From an uncultured Bacilli bacterium (lineage in GTDB: Bacteria; Bacillota_I; Bacilli_A; RF39; UBA660): DNA of 50,846 bases. The notes below the pieces were generated by a model. The model worked only from the letters and a program-made list of their open reading frames with translations, was not told the origin of the DNA and made no database searches. The stretch covers positions 1 to 50,846 of the forward strand of contig CAJUNG010000004.1 of the NCBI GenBank assembly GCA_910587725.1, read 5' to 3'. Each line of letters begins with the position of its first letter. Position 1 is the stretch's first letter. This document shows positions 17,544 through 25,805 of this stretch, one piece after another. A program made the translations under genes and the position numbers.

Positions 17544-18380
17544 CTACTCTCCTAACCGATAGGCAACAAAAAAGCCAAGGATAAACAAAGGAATACTAAG
17601 AACTCCCTGCATTATCGTAATATTAACTTCAAAAAGTGGTAAAAAAATCGCTAGTAAAGAAGCAAGAACGAATCCTAAAACACCAAAATAAGTCGCAATT
17701 TCATACTTTTTAAGTAAATATTCAATCAATTTAGCAACAAGGACAATTCCAACTAAGATTCCTATACCAAAAGGTGCAAGAATCAAAATATTTCTTCCCA
17801 ATAAAGAAAAATCAGTTAATGACCGAATCGTATTGATAATCGGTTGATAATATCCCATCATCATTAACATAAATGAGCCACTAATTCCCGGAATAATCAT
17901 CGTTGCAGAAGCAATCATACCAACCAAAAATAATAAAAGGTAACTACCGATATGCATACGTTCAAAACTTACCATCGCATCTCCTGCTTTTAAAAAGGCA
18001 AAAATCGCAATCAAGATAAAAGTAATGGCAAATACTCCCCAATAAGATAAAGAATTCTTAGAGGATTTCACCTTTTTCCAAAGTAGTGGAATTCCTCCTA
18101 AAATAAGACCAACAAAAAATAAGGTCGTAGGAAAAGGAAATTTTTCTAAACAAACGCCAATCACTTTACTAAGTAATAAAACAGATAAAACCATTCCTAT
18201 TCCAAGAGGAATCAAAAACTGAATATTTTTTTTCCATTGACTAAAAAAATGACTAATGGCACCAATAATTTTTTCATAAATTCCCAAAGTAATCATCAAA
18301 GTTCCACCACTAACTCCAGGAATAATATTCGCAATTCCTATAATAAACCCTTTGATGACTGACATAATGTTTTCTCTCAT
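17544..18380 (-). CDS. popT: DUF368 polyprenyl-phosphate translocase (PopT type)
   Basis: DUF368 proteins were recently shown to return undecaprenyl phosphate from the outer to the inner membrane leaflet. 278 aa with about 8-10 membrane helices. Two inverted half-repeats carry the family signature: KGFIIGIANIIPGVSGGTLMITLGIYE near the N-terminus and LVGMIASATMIIPGISGSFMLMMMGYYQ in the middle. Ribosome site AAAGGAG lies 10 nt before the ATG; a second in-frame ATG at 18365 is an alternative. Directly upstream of uppP: one protein makes undecaprenyl phosphate outside, the other flips it back, so the operon forms a recycling unit. Family assignment is firm; the exact lipid substrate is by homology. 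Confidence 0.9.
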   Translation of the reverse strand: MRENIMSVIKGFIIGIANIIPGVSGGTLMITLGIYEKIIGAISHFFSQWKKNIQFLIPLGIGMVLSVLLLSKVIGVCLEKFPFPTTLFFVGLILGGIPLLWKKVKSSKNSLSYWGVFAITFILIAIFAFLKAGDAMVSFERMHIGSYLLLFLVGMIASATMIIPGISGSFMLMMMGYYQPIINTIRSLTDFSLLGRNILILAPFGIGILVGIVLVAKLIEYLLKKYEIATYFGVLGFVLASLLAIFLPLFEVNITIMQGVLSIPLFILGFFVAYRLGE

Positions 18381-18555
18381 AAATGTATAACTCCTTTTCT
18401 ATTAATAACATTATAGCACAGGTTCGAAGAATATGAGAAAAAAATTCAAACAAAAGAAGAATGAACAGAAATGATAAACAAAAAAAGTAACGACTCAATC
18501 AAAACTTTGATTTGTCATCTTATAAAACTAAAAACTTTTCGTCGATAAAATATTC

Positions 18556-19647
18556 TTAAATATTATCCATCCATTGATATCTTTCTTTATAAGAAGTCAG
18601 AAAAGTATAATCATTAAGTTCATTTTGAATTCTACCAATAACTATTCCTGGTTTAACATTCTGCGATTTTGCAAATTTACTTATGGTATCAATATCAAAT
18701 TTTCCATTTTCTATAAATTTCTTGTAAGAATCATCATTGATTAAAACATTTCTAGCAAACAAATCTGCTTTTCTTTCCATCTCACTTTCAATAAAAGAAT
18801 AGTCAATATATTGGTTACTAAAATCATCATTGATTAAATGTCCAATTTCATGAAATAAGGTAAACCAGAATATATCTGAAAAAGATTGTCTTATCGTCAT
18901 ACATAACACGATTTTTTCTTTTCCTTTTTGAATATAGCCCTGTACTGGGGCACCAGCAAAATTATGCACGATTTCAAAAGCAATTCCACATTCTGAAAAT
19001 ATTCTCTTTAATTCAATAACCATTTCGTTTGGTTCAAGAAACATCGTACTTTTTATCTCTTCATATTTTTTGATTAAATGATTCTTTTCAAACTGATTAG
19101 TGATAATGATTTTATCCGTCAGATATTCACAAATTTTCTTCCAAGCGTATAAAACATGAATATTAACTTTCATTTTTTTTGAACCTCTAAAGGCCACTTG
19201 CTGTAATGGCAAATTAGGAATTGACATCAAATTATTTACATTTAAAAATTTTCTCATACTAAGTAATATTAAAGACTTATTTAGCCCTTTTTTTATGATT
19301 CCCAGAGTTTCACAATATTTTACAATATCTTTTAATTCTTTTAAAATAGCAAACTCTTCTTCTTTAATACTATTTATTTTCTGTAATTCTAATAGTTCTT
19401 TATCATAAATTCCCTGCAAATTAATCCAAAATTCAGTAGGAATTCCAAAGACATATTCTAGTGTGTTGGCAAACTTTGAAGATATATCTTTTTTACCACT
19501 GATAACTTCACTTACGTGTTTTGCCGAATATCCTGTTCTAATCGCTAATTCTTCCTGTGTCATTTCTTTTTCTTCTAAAAGTTCTTTTATTGTTTCACCG
19601 GGGTGTATAATTAAATCAAGGGATAAGCCATTCAATTTTTCCATCAT
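18556..19647 (-). CDS. higA: HigA-like antitoxin fused to an ImmA/IrrE metallopeptidase domain
   Basis: 363 aa. The N-terminal helix-turn-helix (about 14-65: HPGETIKELLEEKEMTQEELAIRTGYSAKHVSEVISGK) is the HigA/XRE type that binds the operon's operator and the toxin. The C-terminal part has a gluzincin-like site, LFHEIGHLIND (HExxH at about 264) and a downstream ESEMERKADLFARNVLI glutamate, as in ImmA/IrrE peptidases. Such long HigA proteins are about 370 aa in several Firmicutes. The ATG (one of two adjacent) lies behind GGAGTGGTGG and overlaps the toxin gene by 32 nt. Its role is neutralising HigB and repressing the promoter; a proteolytic role is inference. Confidence 0.87.
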   Translation of the reverse strand: MMEKLNGLSLDLIIHPGETIKELLEEKEMTQEELAIRTGYSAKHVSEVISGKKDISSKFANTLEYVFGIPTEFWINLQGIYDKELLELQKINSIKEEEFAILKELKDIVKYCETLGIIKKGLNKSLILLSMRKFLNVNNLMSIPNLPLQQVAFRGSKKMKVNIHVLYAWKKICEYLTDKIIITNQFEKNHLIKKYEEIKSTMFLEPNEMVIELKRIFSECGIAFEIVHNFAGAPVQGYIQKGKEKIVLCMTIRQSFSDIFWFTLFHEIGHLINDDFSNQYIDYSFIESEMERKADLFARNVLINDDSYKKFIENGKFDIDTISKFAKSQNVKPGIVIGRIQNELNDYTFLTSYKERYQWMDNI

Positions 19648-19963
19648 GATAATCCACCACTCCTTTTATATTTATCTTTCTACATTCTTTTAAGTTTATC
19701 TCATTGAATACTTCGACTAAAGGTTCTACTATTAGTCTATAATTTTTATTTAAATGTATTCCATATAGTTTGTCTAAATTGCCAGTAAGAAGATGAGGTT
19801 TTCCAAGTCCATAACTCACATATGCTTTAAAGTTTGGCGAGGCTTTCATTTCATTAAATCTTTTCATCAACATCTTTGCCATTTCTAATCCTATTTTTCT
19901 AATCAATTGATTTGAATCATTTAATAATTTTTCTAATTTTTGATCATGTACCTCTAATTGCAA
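19616..19963 (-). CDS. higB: HigB-like (RelE/ParE superfamily) toxin
   Basis: 115 aa. RelE-fold features: KIGLEMAKMLMKRFNEMKASPNFKAYVSYGLGKPHLLTGNLDKLYGIHLNKNYRLIVEPL, where LxGxxxxxYxIxLxxxYRLI is the typical mRNA-interferase core, and a C-terminal KINIKGVVDYHDGKIEWLIP. It begins with TTG behind a GGGGGAG site and precedes and overlaps the antitoxin, the usual higBA order. The likely activity is ribosome-dependent mRNA cleavage, by family. The toxin-first order with promoter and operator just upstream supports an autoregulated toxin-antitoxin module. Confidence 0.85.
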   Translation of the reverse strand: MQLEVHDQKLEKLLNDSNQLIRKIGLEMAKMLMKRFNEMKASPNFKAYVSYGLGKPHLLTGNLDKLYGIHLNKNYRLIVEPLVEVFNEINLKECRKINIKGVVDYHDGKIEWLIP

Positions 19964-19985
19964 AACAACTCCCCCTTTTTGAAAG

Positions 19986-20000
19986 TTACCTAATAGGTAA
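19986..20000. promoter_or_regulatory. Palindromic operator of higBA
   Basis: TTACCTAATAGGTAA is a 15-bp perfect inverted repeat (7-bp arms, 1-bp centre) just downstream of the -10 box and about 25 bp before the toxin start. Position and symmetry fit the binding site of the HTH antitoxin. Confidence 0.75.
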
Positions 20001-20004
20001 TTAA

Positions 20005-20033
20005 ATTATACAATAGAAAAAAGAATATGGCAA
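20005..20033 (-). promoter_or_regulatory. Promoter of higBA
   Basis: On the minus strand TTGCCA (20028-20033), 17-bp spacer, perfect TATAAT (20005-20010), directly adjacent to the palindromic operator. Confidence 0.75.
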
Positions 20034-20175
20034 CATTTTTAATAAAATTCATTAGAAAGTCTTAAAATAATCATCACTAGCACTTCTCCACTAGATGAAT
20101 TAAGAAAAGAGAAAAAGGAAACTATAGAAAAAGAAAAAAAACTGAGGTATAATAAACTCTAGGAGGAATCATAAA

Positions 20176-22527
20176 GTGAACGAAGGAGAAAAAGAAATCG
20201 AAAGATATCAGGCAAATCCTAAAACGGGACTAACCAAAGAACAAGTAGAAAAAAGAATTCAAGAAGGGCTTATCAACATTAATCAGCAACCAAAAACCAA
20301 GTCCATCAAACAAATTATTTTAGGAAATACATTTACTTATTTCAATTTTTTAAATATGGTCTTAGGTAGTGCAATCCTTGTGGTGGGAATACTCAATCAT
20401 CAAATTTTAAATTCTTTAAAGAATTGTTTATTCATGGGTGTAATATTTTGTAACACCATCATCAGTATCATTCAAGAAATTACTTCTAAAAAAATTGTTG
20501 ACCGTCTCTCCGTTTTAGCATCGACAAAAGCAACAGTCATTCGTGAAGGAGTAGAAGAAAAAATTGAAATAGAAGAAATTGTATTAGATGATATCATCAA
20601 ATTAACCGTAGGAAATCAAGTAACCACCGACTGTATCATTTTAGAAGGTGAAGTTGAAGTCGACGAATCTTTTATTACTGGAGAAAGTAATACGATTGAA
20701 AAAGGAAAAGGAGAAATGTTGCTTTCCGGAAGTTTTATCGAAAGTGGAAATGTCATTGCAAGAGTAGAACACATTGCTGAAAATAATTATATTGCCGTCA
20801 TTTCTAAAGAAGCCAAAACCCATAAAAAAAATCACTCCGTCATCATGGACTCATTTGAAAAAATACTAAAAGCAATTTCGTTTGTCATTATCCCACTGGG
20901 TATTTTATTCTTTTATACACAATATCAACTCAGTAATAACATGACCGAAAGCATCTTTGCAACAACTGCAGCAATTATTGGCATGATTCCAGAAGGATTA
21001 ATTTTATTAACTAGTTCCGTGATGGCCGTAAGTATTATTCGTCTATCTAAATATAAAGTTCTAGTACAGCATTTATATTGTATGGAAACTTTAGCTAGAG
21101 TCGATACCATCTGCTTTGATAAAACTGGAACCTTAACCGAAGGAAAAATGGAAGTATTCGATATTATCCCCGAGCAAATTTCTAAAGAAGAAATGTCGGA
21201 TATCATTGCAGAAATTAGTAATCATATAGAAGTAAGTAATCCAACGATGGAATCCTTAAAAGAAAAGTTTCACAAGCCGATAAGTGACCGAAAAAAAGCC
21301 CAGATTCCCTTCTCTTCTAAAAGAAAATTTTCTGCTATAGAATTAGAAAAATTAGGAAGTATTTATTTAGGTGCACCGGAAATGTTACTAGAAGAAAAGA
21401 CGGAAAAAATCGAGGAATATCAAAAAAAATATCGAGTGCTCGTACTCGCAAAAAGTAAAGAGGCAATAAATAAGATACCAACAAATTTAACCTTACTCGG
21501 TATCATTTTAATCCAAGATAAAATCAAAGATGATGCAAAGAAAACCTTAGATTATTTTAAAAAGCAAGGAATCGAAATTAAAATTATTTCTGGAGATAGC
21601 TATCACACAGTAACTAGTATTGCTTCAAGAATCGGATTAGAAAATGTAAATGGCATTGATGCCCGAACATTAAACGAAGATGAATTAGAAGAAAATGTGG
21701 AAAGCTATAACGTTTTTGGTCGAGTCTCTCCTGGAGGAAAAAAGAAAATCATCGAATCCCTAAAAAGAAAAGGACATACAGTTGCCATGATGGGAGATGG
21801 TGTAAATGACGTACTGGCACTAAAGGCTGCCGATTGCAGTATAGCCCTAGCTAGTGGAACAGACGCGAGCAAAAATGTAAGCCAACTTGTATTATTAGAC
21901 TCTAACTTCGCCTCGATTCCACACATTGTAAAAGAAGGAAGAAGGACGATTAATAATATTGAACGAAGTGCCTCTCTTTTACTAGATAAAACAATTTTTA
22001 CTGTTGCCCTAATCTTTATTTGTATTTTTACCTCATCCAAATACTTTTTTATTCCAATTCAATTAACTTTAATTACAATGTTTACTATTGGTATTCCCTC
22101 TTTCGTTTTAGCATTAGAACCAAATAATGATAGAGTAACAGGAAACTTTCTTTTAAAGGTCATCGGAAAAAGTATTCCCGCAGCACTTACGGTAGTATTC
22201 AATGTTATCCTAGTCATGTTATTTAAAAACGCTTTTCATTTAACGGAATCCATTACTTCTTCCCTTGTTGTATTTTTAACAGGAAGTACAGGATTTATCT
22301 TCCTCTATCAAATTTGCAAGCCTTTTAACTCTTTAAGAACAGCGCTTTTTCTATTCTTGATTTGTGGATTTACTTATAGTGTTACTGTACTATACTCGTT
22401 CTTCAATATTAGTGAAATCAATTTTCAAATGGGATTAATCTTCAGTGTCCTATTAATCTGTTCTTTATATATCATGGGAAAACTAGAAAAATGGATTCTA
22501 CATTTTCTTGAAAAAGAAAAAAAATAA
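20176..22527 (+). CDS. P-type cation-transporting ATPase (Exp7/PacL-like)
   Basis: 783 aa, P-type ATPase with the full set of motifs: TGES in the actuator (ITGESNTIEKG, about 167), the phosphorylated aspartate in CFDKTGTLTEG (D315), and MMGDGVNDVLALKAAD (about 540). The helix-4 motif IGMIPEGLILLTSSV resembles P2-type (Ca/Mn-like) pumps, but the short N-domain and overall sequence recall the Exp7 subfamily of Firmicutes, whose ion is uncertain. The start is GTG at 20176 with a perfect AGGAGG at 20161-20166. A TATAAT at 20148-20153 could be its -10 box, but the matching -35 is weak. It is divergent from higBA and convergent with the MFS gene. Confidence 0.92.
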   Translation: MNEGEKEIERYQANPKTGLTKEQVEKRIQEGLININQQPKTKSIKQIILGNTFTYFNFLNMVLGSAILVVGILNHQILNSLKNCLFMGVIFCNTIISIIQEITSKKIVDRLSVLASTKATVIREGVEEKIEIEEIVLDDIIKLTVGNQVTTDCIILEGEVEVDESFITGESNTIEKGKGEMLLSGSFIESGNVIARVEHIAENNYIAVISKEAKTHKKNHSVIMDSFEKILKAISFVIIPLGILFFYTQYQLSNNMTESIFATTAAIIGMIPEGLILLTSSVMAVSIIRLSKYKVLVQHLYCMETLARVDTICFDKTGTLTEGKMEVFDIIPEQISKEEMSDIIAEISNHIEVSNPTMESLKEKFHKPISDRKKAQIPFSSKRKFSAIELEKLGSIYLGAPEMLLEEKTEKIEEYQKKYRVLVLAKSKEAINKIPTNLTLLGIILIQDKIKDDAKKTLDYFKKQGIEIKIISGDSYHTVTSIASRIGLENVNGIDARTLNEDELEENVESYNVFGRVSPGGKKKIIESLKRKGHTVAMMGDGVNDVLALKAADCSIALASGTDASKNVSQLVLLDSNFASIPHIVKEGRRTINNIERSASLLLDKTIFTVALIFICIFTSSKYFFIPIQLTLITMFTIGIPSFVLALEPNNDRVTGNFLLKVIGKSIPAALTVVFNVILVMLFKNAFHLTESITSSLVVFLTGSTGFIFLYQICKPFNSLRTALFLFLICGFTYSVTVLYSFFNISEINFQMGLIFSVLLICSLYIMGKLEKWILHFLEKEKK

Positions 22528-22530
22528 AAG

Positions 22531-22562
22531 AAGGAACTTCTATATTTTCGTAGAATTTCCTT
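22531..22562. terminator. Bidirectional terminator between the P-type ATPase and MFS genes
   Basis: AAGGAA(C)TTCTA pairs with TAGAA(T)TTCCTT around an 8-nt loop, with one mismatch, flanked by A-run and T-run. It lies 4 nt after the ATPase stop and overlaps the last codons of the convergent MFS gene. Confidence 0.75.
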
Positions 22563-23820
22563 TTTTACTTTGGAAAATTAAATAATAACCAATCAGAAGT
22601 TGAATAAAAATAACAAGAGATGCTAGTAGATAGATATAACGAAAGCCAAAACCAAATACCATTCCTACCAAGAATATACCAACTGCCTCACCGATTAAAT
22701 CAAAAATATATTTAACTACCGTAAAGTCCAAAAGGTAAGAATCATCCAACCGATTCAAAATTAATTCAGAAGGAATATAATCATAGGCAGAACTAGTGGT
22801 AAGTAAATAAGAAATGGCAATAATCAGTACCCATTTTTGGTTAATCAAAAACACAAGAACAAAGAAACAAAATCGCCCGAAAATCTTAATCGAAAAGTTA
22901 ATATAATCATTTTGGAAACGAAACTGTTTTAACGCAAGTTGACCAAAGATAGAAGCAAATACAGAAAAAATTAAAATATATTTCGTTGCCCAAGAAACGG
23001 AAAATCTCGCATATTCAGTAAGGATTAACATTAAAAGTCCAGCAGCAATCGCATAAGAAGTTTGAGCAAAAAATGAATATGCTAAAAAAATTTTAGGAAG
23101 CCTTCGCGTTTTTAAATAAGCAGTAAGCTTTACCTTTACAGGGGAATACTGAGTAACTTCTTTTTCTTTAGGATTCATCATCAATAAAAGAAAAAAAGAA
23201 ATACAAAGGAAGAATAGAGAAATCACAAGGAAGTGATTATAAGTCACAACTTGTTGAAAAATAGTTTTTCCTAAAAGAAAGGAACCAATCAAAATTCCCA
23301 TCGTTTTAAATGTATATTGTAAAGCACTCTTTTTTCCATACAAGCTCTCTTCTTTTTGGTAAGAAATCATAAAAGGATAAATACTCGACAAAACAATATT
23401 TTCACAAGCAATATCGATAAAAAAGAAAAATTTTATCCATACAACTTGGGGATGAAAAGAAAGAGAAAGTAAACAAATATCGGCAATCACTTTCAATAAA
23501 ACGGTAACAATTACACCTTTTCGAATTTGATGAATAGAGACAACTTTTGTATAATAAAGCAAGTAAAGTGCAGCTAAAACAGAAGCATAACTCACCGTTT
23601 TGGCAATCTCTGCTGCATCAAAACCATTCTCTACTAACCAAAGTTGTCGGAAATTTCCCCATAATCCAATAGATATCGCAAAAAATGCCAAAAACAGAAA
23701 AATGAAATTGGCATTTTTTAAATATTTTCTACTTAATATCTTTATCGTACTCAATATCCGATACCTCGTACTTTCTTTTTTTAGAAATATATCCCAATAT
23801 TCTCGTAGAACTATAACCAA
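22540..23820 (-). CDS. MFS-like multi-pass transporter
   Basis: Up to 426 aa with about 12 membrane helices, organised as in major facilitator transporters (helix 1 IFLFLAFFAISIGLWGNFRQLWLVENGFDAAEIAKTVSYASVLAALYLLYY, with the typical loop to helix 2; a second half begins near LPKIFLAYSFFAQTSYAIAAG). No substrate motif is recognised. The ATG at 23820 overlaps the upstream gene by 92 nt; a TTG at 23754 behind ACGAGG would cut the overlap to 26 nt and start just before helix 1, and is my preferred start. It is probably cotranscribed with the 393-aa membrane protein. Confidence 0.75.
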   Translation of the reverse strand: MVIVLREYWDIFLKKESTRYRILSTIKILSRKYLKNANFIFLFLAFFAISIGLWGNFRQLWLVENGFDAAEIAKTVSYASVLAALYLLYYTKVVSIHQIRKGVIVTVLLKVIADICLLSLSFHPQVVWIKFFFFIDIACENIVLSSIYPFMISYQKEESLYGKKSALQYTFKTMGILIGSFLLGKTIFQQVVTYNHFLVISLFFLCISFFLLLMMNPKEKEVTQYSPVKVKLTAYLKTRRLPKIFLAYSFFAQTSYAIAAGLLMLILTEYARFSVSWATKYILIFSVFASIFGQLALKQFRFQNDYINFSIKIFGRFCFFVLVFLINQKWVLIIAISYLLTTSSAYDYIPSELILNRLDDSYLLDFTVVKYIFDLIGEAVGIFLVGMVFGFGFRYIYLLASLVIFIQLLIGYYLIFQSKKGNSTKI

Positions 23821-24910
23821 GGAAAGCTAAAATAAAGAAATAGAAAATACCAAAAATCGTAAATTCTGGTGCAGTTTCTGTTAAAAGACCGATAATCGAT
23901 GCTCCTGCTCCCATAGAAGTAACAATCGTCAAACTATCCACCGACTTATTCGTCACATCTTGTTTAATTCCTTCAAATAACTTTTGTGCAGACGACACAT
24001 AATTTTTAGTCATCGCCCATAAAGACTTAATATAATCTAAAGTATCTCTTAAGGTTTCATAACGATATCCAGAGATTGCCAAAAATTCTGCCAAGTCACT
24101 ATCGCTCTTCGCAATCTTTTCTCTTGTAGAAATATACGTACTCATCTGGTTGATTCTTCCTTCAATTAAGTTGATGGTTTTCGCATATCCTTCTAATTTT
24201 GTAGTAAATTTAACAATTTCAGAACCTTTAATGTTGATATTTTCTTTAACGGTATCAATTTTTTCCCAGATGATACGATGTATGTTCAAATAACGATGCA
24301 ATTGTCCTTTAAACTCACGAATAAAAACTTGTTCTTCGATATAACGTTCAATATTATCAAAAGATTGTTTTTTATTGTTGATAAAATAATACTTGTCCCC
24401 ACGAATAACATTATAATTCGCATTCATAAATTCGAAATATTTTTGTTTTTCTGTTCTAGATAACAAATCTGAAATCTCTTCTTTTGTTGCGTTATCGCAT
24501 ACGACAAAATAAGGATAAACCGTTTCAATATTCGCAAGTTCTTTAGGAACCGGAGCACCTAAACTAAATAAGTAATTAAATGCTGGTGACAATTTATTTT
24601 CATAATAATCTGTAACTTTATCAATATCGGCAAATAAAGTATCTTCGCTAACTTCTTTATTATTAAGAACAATCAGTCCATCTTCAAAAATCTTTACACT
24701 GATATTATAACAAGTCGTAAACTCTACAAATTCTTCTCCAGAAACACCATAGTCAATCTTACCAATTCCTAAAGCTTTACGATATTCAATTAATTTTTCT
24801 TCATCTAAATTTAGTTGTGATTTTACATCTCTTAGAAAATCATAAATTTCTGAAAGTTGCAACATGGTTCTTTGAAACCAACCACCAATATAAACATTTG
24901 TAATTTTCAT
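23729..24910 (-). CDS. Uncharacterised membrane protein with two C-terminal helices, 393 aa
   Basis: Family not recognised. The first 320 residues look cytoplasmic: an N-terminal alpha/beta part (VYIGGWFQRTMLQLSEIYDFLRDVKSQLNLDEEK, FTTCYNISVKIFEDGLIVL) and then long helices, probably coiled coil (about 190-320, FKGQLHRYLNIHRIIWEKIDTVKENINIKG ... AKTINLIEGRINQMSTYISTREKIAKSDSDL). Two membrane helices follow (about 322-342 and 350-372). This soluble-domain-then-hairpin layout resembles CorA/RMD1-like proteins, but no GMN motif is present, so a transport role is only a possibility. It is followed by the overlapping MFS gene and preceded by a GNAT gene 20 nt away. Confidence 0.7.
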   Translation of the reverse strand: MKITNVYIGGWFQRTMLQLSEIYDFLRDVKSQLNLDEEKLIEYRKALGIGKIDYGVSGEEFVEFTTCYNISVKIFEDGLIVLNNKEVSEDTLFADIDKVTDYYENKLSPAFNYLFSLGAPVPKELANIETVYPYFVVCDNATKEEISDLLSRTEKQKYFEFMNANYNVIRGDKYYFINNKKQSFDNIERYIEEQVFIREFKGQLHRYLNIHRIIWEKIDTVKENINIKGSEIVKFTTKLEGYAKTINLIEGRINQMSTYISTREKIAKSDSDLAEFLAISGYRYETLRDTLDYIKSLWAMTKNYVSSAQKLFEGIKQDVTNKSVDSLTIVTSMGAGASIIGLLTETAPEFTIFGIFYFFILAFLGYSSTRILGYISKKRKYEVSDIEYDKDIK

Positions 24911-24930
24911 ATACTTCCTTCTTTCTCATC

Positions 24931-25371
24931 CTAGACAATATTTTTAGAAAAGAATCCTGCATCATCTAAGTGAAATCCATAAGCTAAGTAACAAGCATGG
25001 GCAGGAATACGAACATTATTTGACCATAGTTCTAATGTTTTTACATTTCGTTCTAAACAAAGTCTCGTAATCTCATCTAACATTTTTGTCGCAATGCCTC
25101 CTCGACGATATTCTGGTTTTACACAGACATGATTTAAAATTGCATAAATATTCATTTTTTCATAAATCGTTTTAATCACCGTAATTTTAGAATGTGCTAC
25201 AATTTTGCCATCAACTTCTCCAATTAAGTACAAATGGTCATCATTATGTTCCGTTTCTTTAAATATCTTTGTTGCATACTCCATACTCGTTTCTTCTTGA
25301 AAACACTCGTTACAAAGGCGAATAATACTTTCTAAATCAGAAAAATTTGCCAATCGAAATTTTACTTCCAT
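24931..25371 (-). CDS. GNAT-family N-acetyltransferase
   Basis: 146 aa, single GNAT domain. It transfers an acetyl group from acetyl-CoA to an amine; the substrate is unknown. Features: FRLANFSDLESIIRLCNECF (beta1-alpha1), AILNHVCVKPEYRRGGIATKMLDEITRLCLER (beta4 and the acetyl-CoA P-loop R-R-G-G-I-A) and LELWSNNVRIPAHACYLAYGFHLDDAGFF (beta5-alpha4, AxxxYxxxGF). The ATG at 25371 has AGGAGGG 7 nt upstream; a TTG directly before it is also possible. It lies upstream of the 393-aa membrane protein gene, possibly the same transcript. Confidence 0.9.
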   Translation of the reverse strand: MEVKFRLANFSDLESIIRLCNECFQEETSMEYATKIFKETEHNDDHLYLIGEVDGKIVAHSKITVIKTIYEKMNIYAILNHVCVKPEYRRGGIATKMLDEITRLCLERNVKTLELWSNNVRIPAHACYLAYGFHLDDAGFFSKNIV

Positions 25372-25438
25372 CAAATACCCTCCTACTATTAATTATAAAT
25401 AAATTATAACAAACAAAAAATAAAATGACAAGAAAAAA

Positions 25439-25459
25439 GAAAGGCATTTTTAGCCTTCC
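25439..25459 (-). terminator. Terminator at the end of the rhodanese gene
   Basis: GGAAGGC and GCCTTTC pair (7 bp with one G-T) around a 7-nt loop and are followed by a T run. The first arm overlaps the last codons of the rhodanese gene. Confidence 0.6.
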
Positions 25460-25740
25460 ATAATATATCTACTATAACCCCCAACTAAATCAACGGTATG
25501 AAATCCTAATTGATTTAAGTGGGTACAAAGTCTTCTACTTTTAGAACCACTGTCACAATACAAATAATAAGTTTTATCACTATCCAAATAGTTTTCTGGA
25601 TTCATCATCAAATAATTGTAAGGTATATTTATACTTCCCGTAATATTACCAAGCAAGTATTCGTACTTATCTCGGATATCAATCAAGTTATTCTCAATAG
25701 TGATTTTTTTTATATCCAAGACATCAATATCTTCGTACAT
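25450..25740 (-). CDS. Rhodanese-like domain protein
   Basis: 96 aa, one rhodanese domain. These move sulfane sulfur through a cysteine persulfide or act in redox or signalling roles. Features: IDIRDKYEYLLGNITGSINIPYNYLMMNP (the CH2A-type D-x-R and the G-H/S-I-x-x-A/I-x-N-I-P region) and the active-site loop YLYCDSGSKSRRLCTHLNQLGF with the cysteine followed by S-G-x-x-S/R, then VDLVGGYSRY. Cytoplasmic, single domain, like GlpE/YtwF. Ribosome site GAGGGGG. A substrate cannot be named. Confidence 0.88.
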   Translation of the reverse strand: MYEDIDVLDIKKITIENNLIDIRDKYEYLLGNITGSINIPYNYLMMNPENYLDSDKTYYLYCDSGSKSRRLCTHLNQLGFHTVDLVGGYSRYIMEG

Positions 25741-25805
25741 TTTATCCCCCTCTAATCATAGTATATGAAAATCCAATAAAAAGAATACAAAATCTAGAAA
25801 AGCGA

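Noticed and set aside
18497..18512. AATCAAA-AC-TTTGATT inverted repeat after the antitoxin region
   Set aside because: The loop is only two bases and it has no T-tract in a useful place; too weak to call a terminator or operator.
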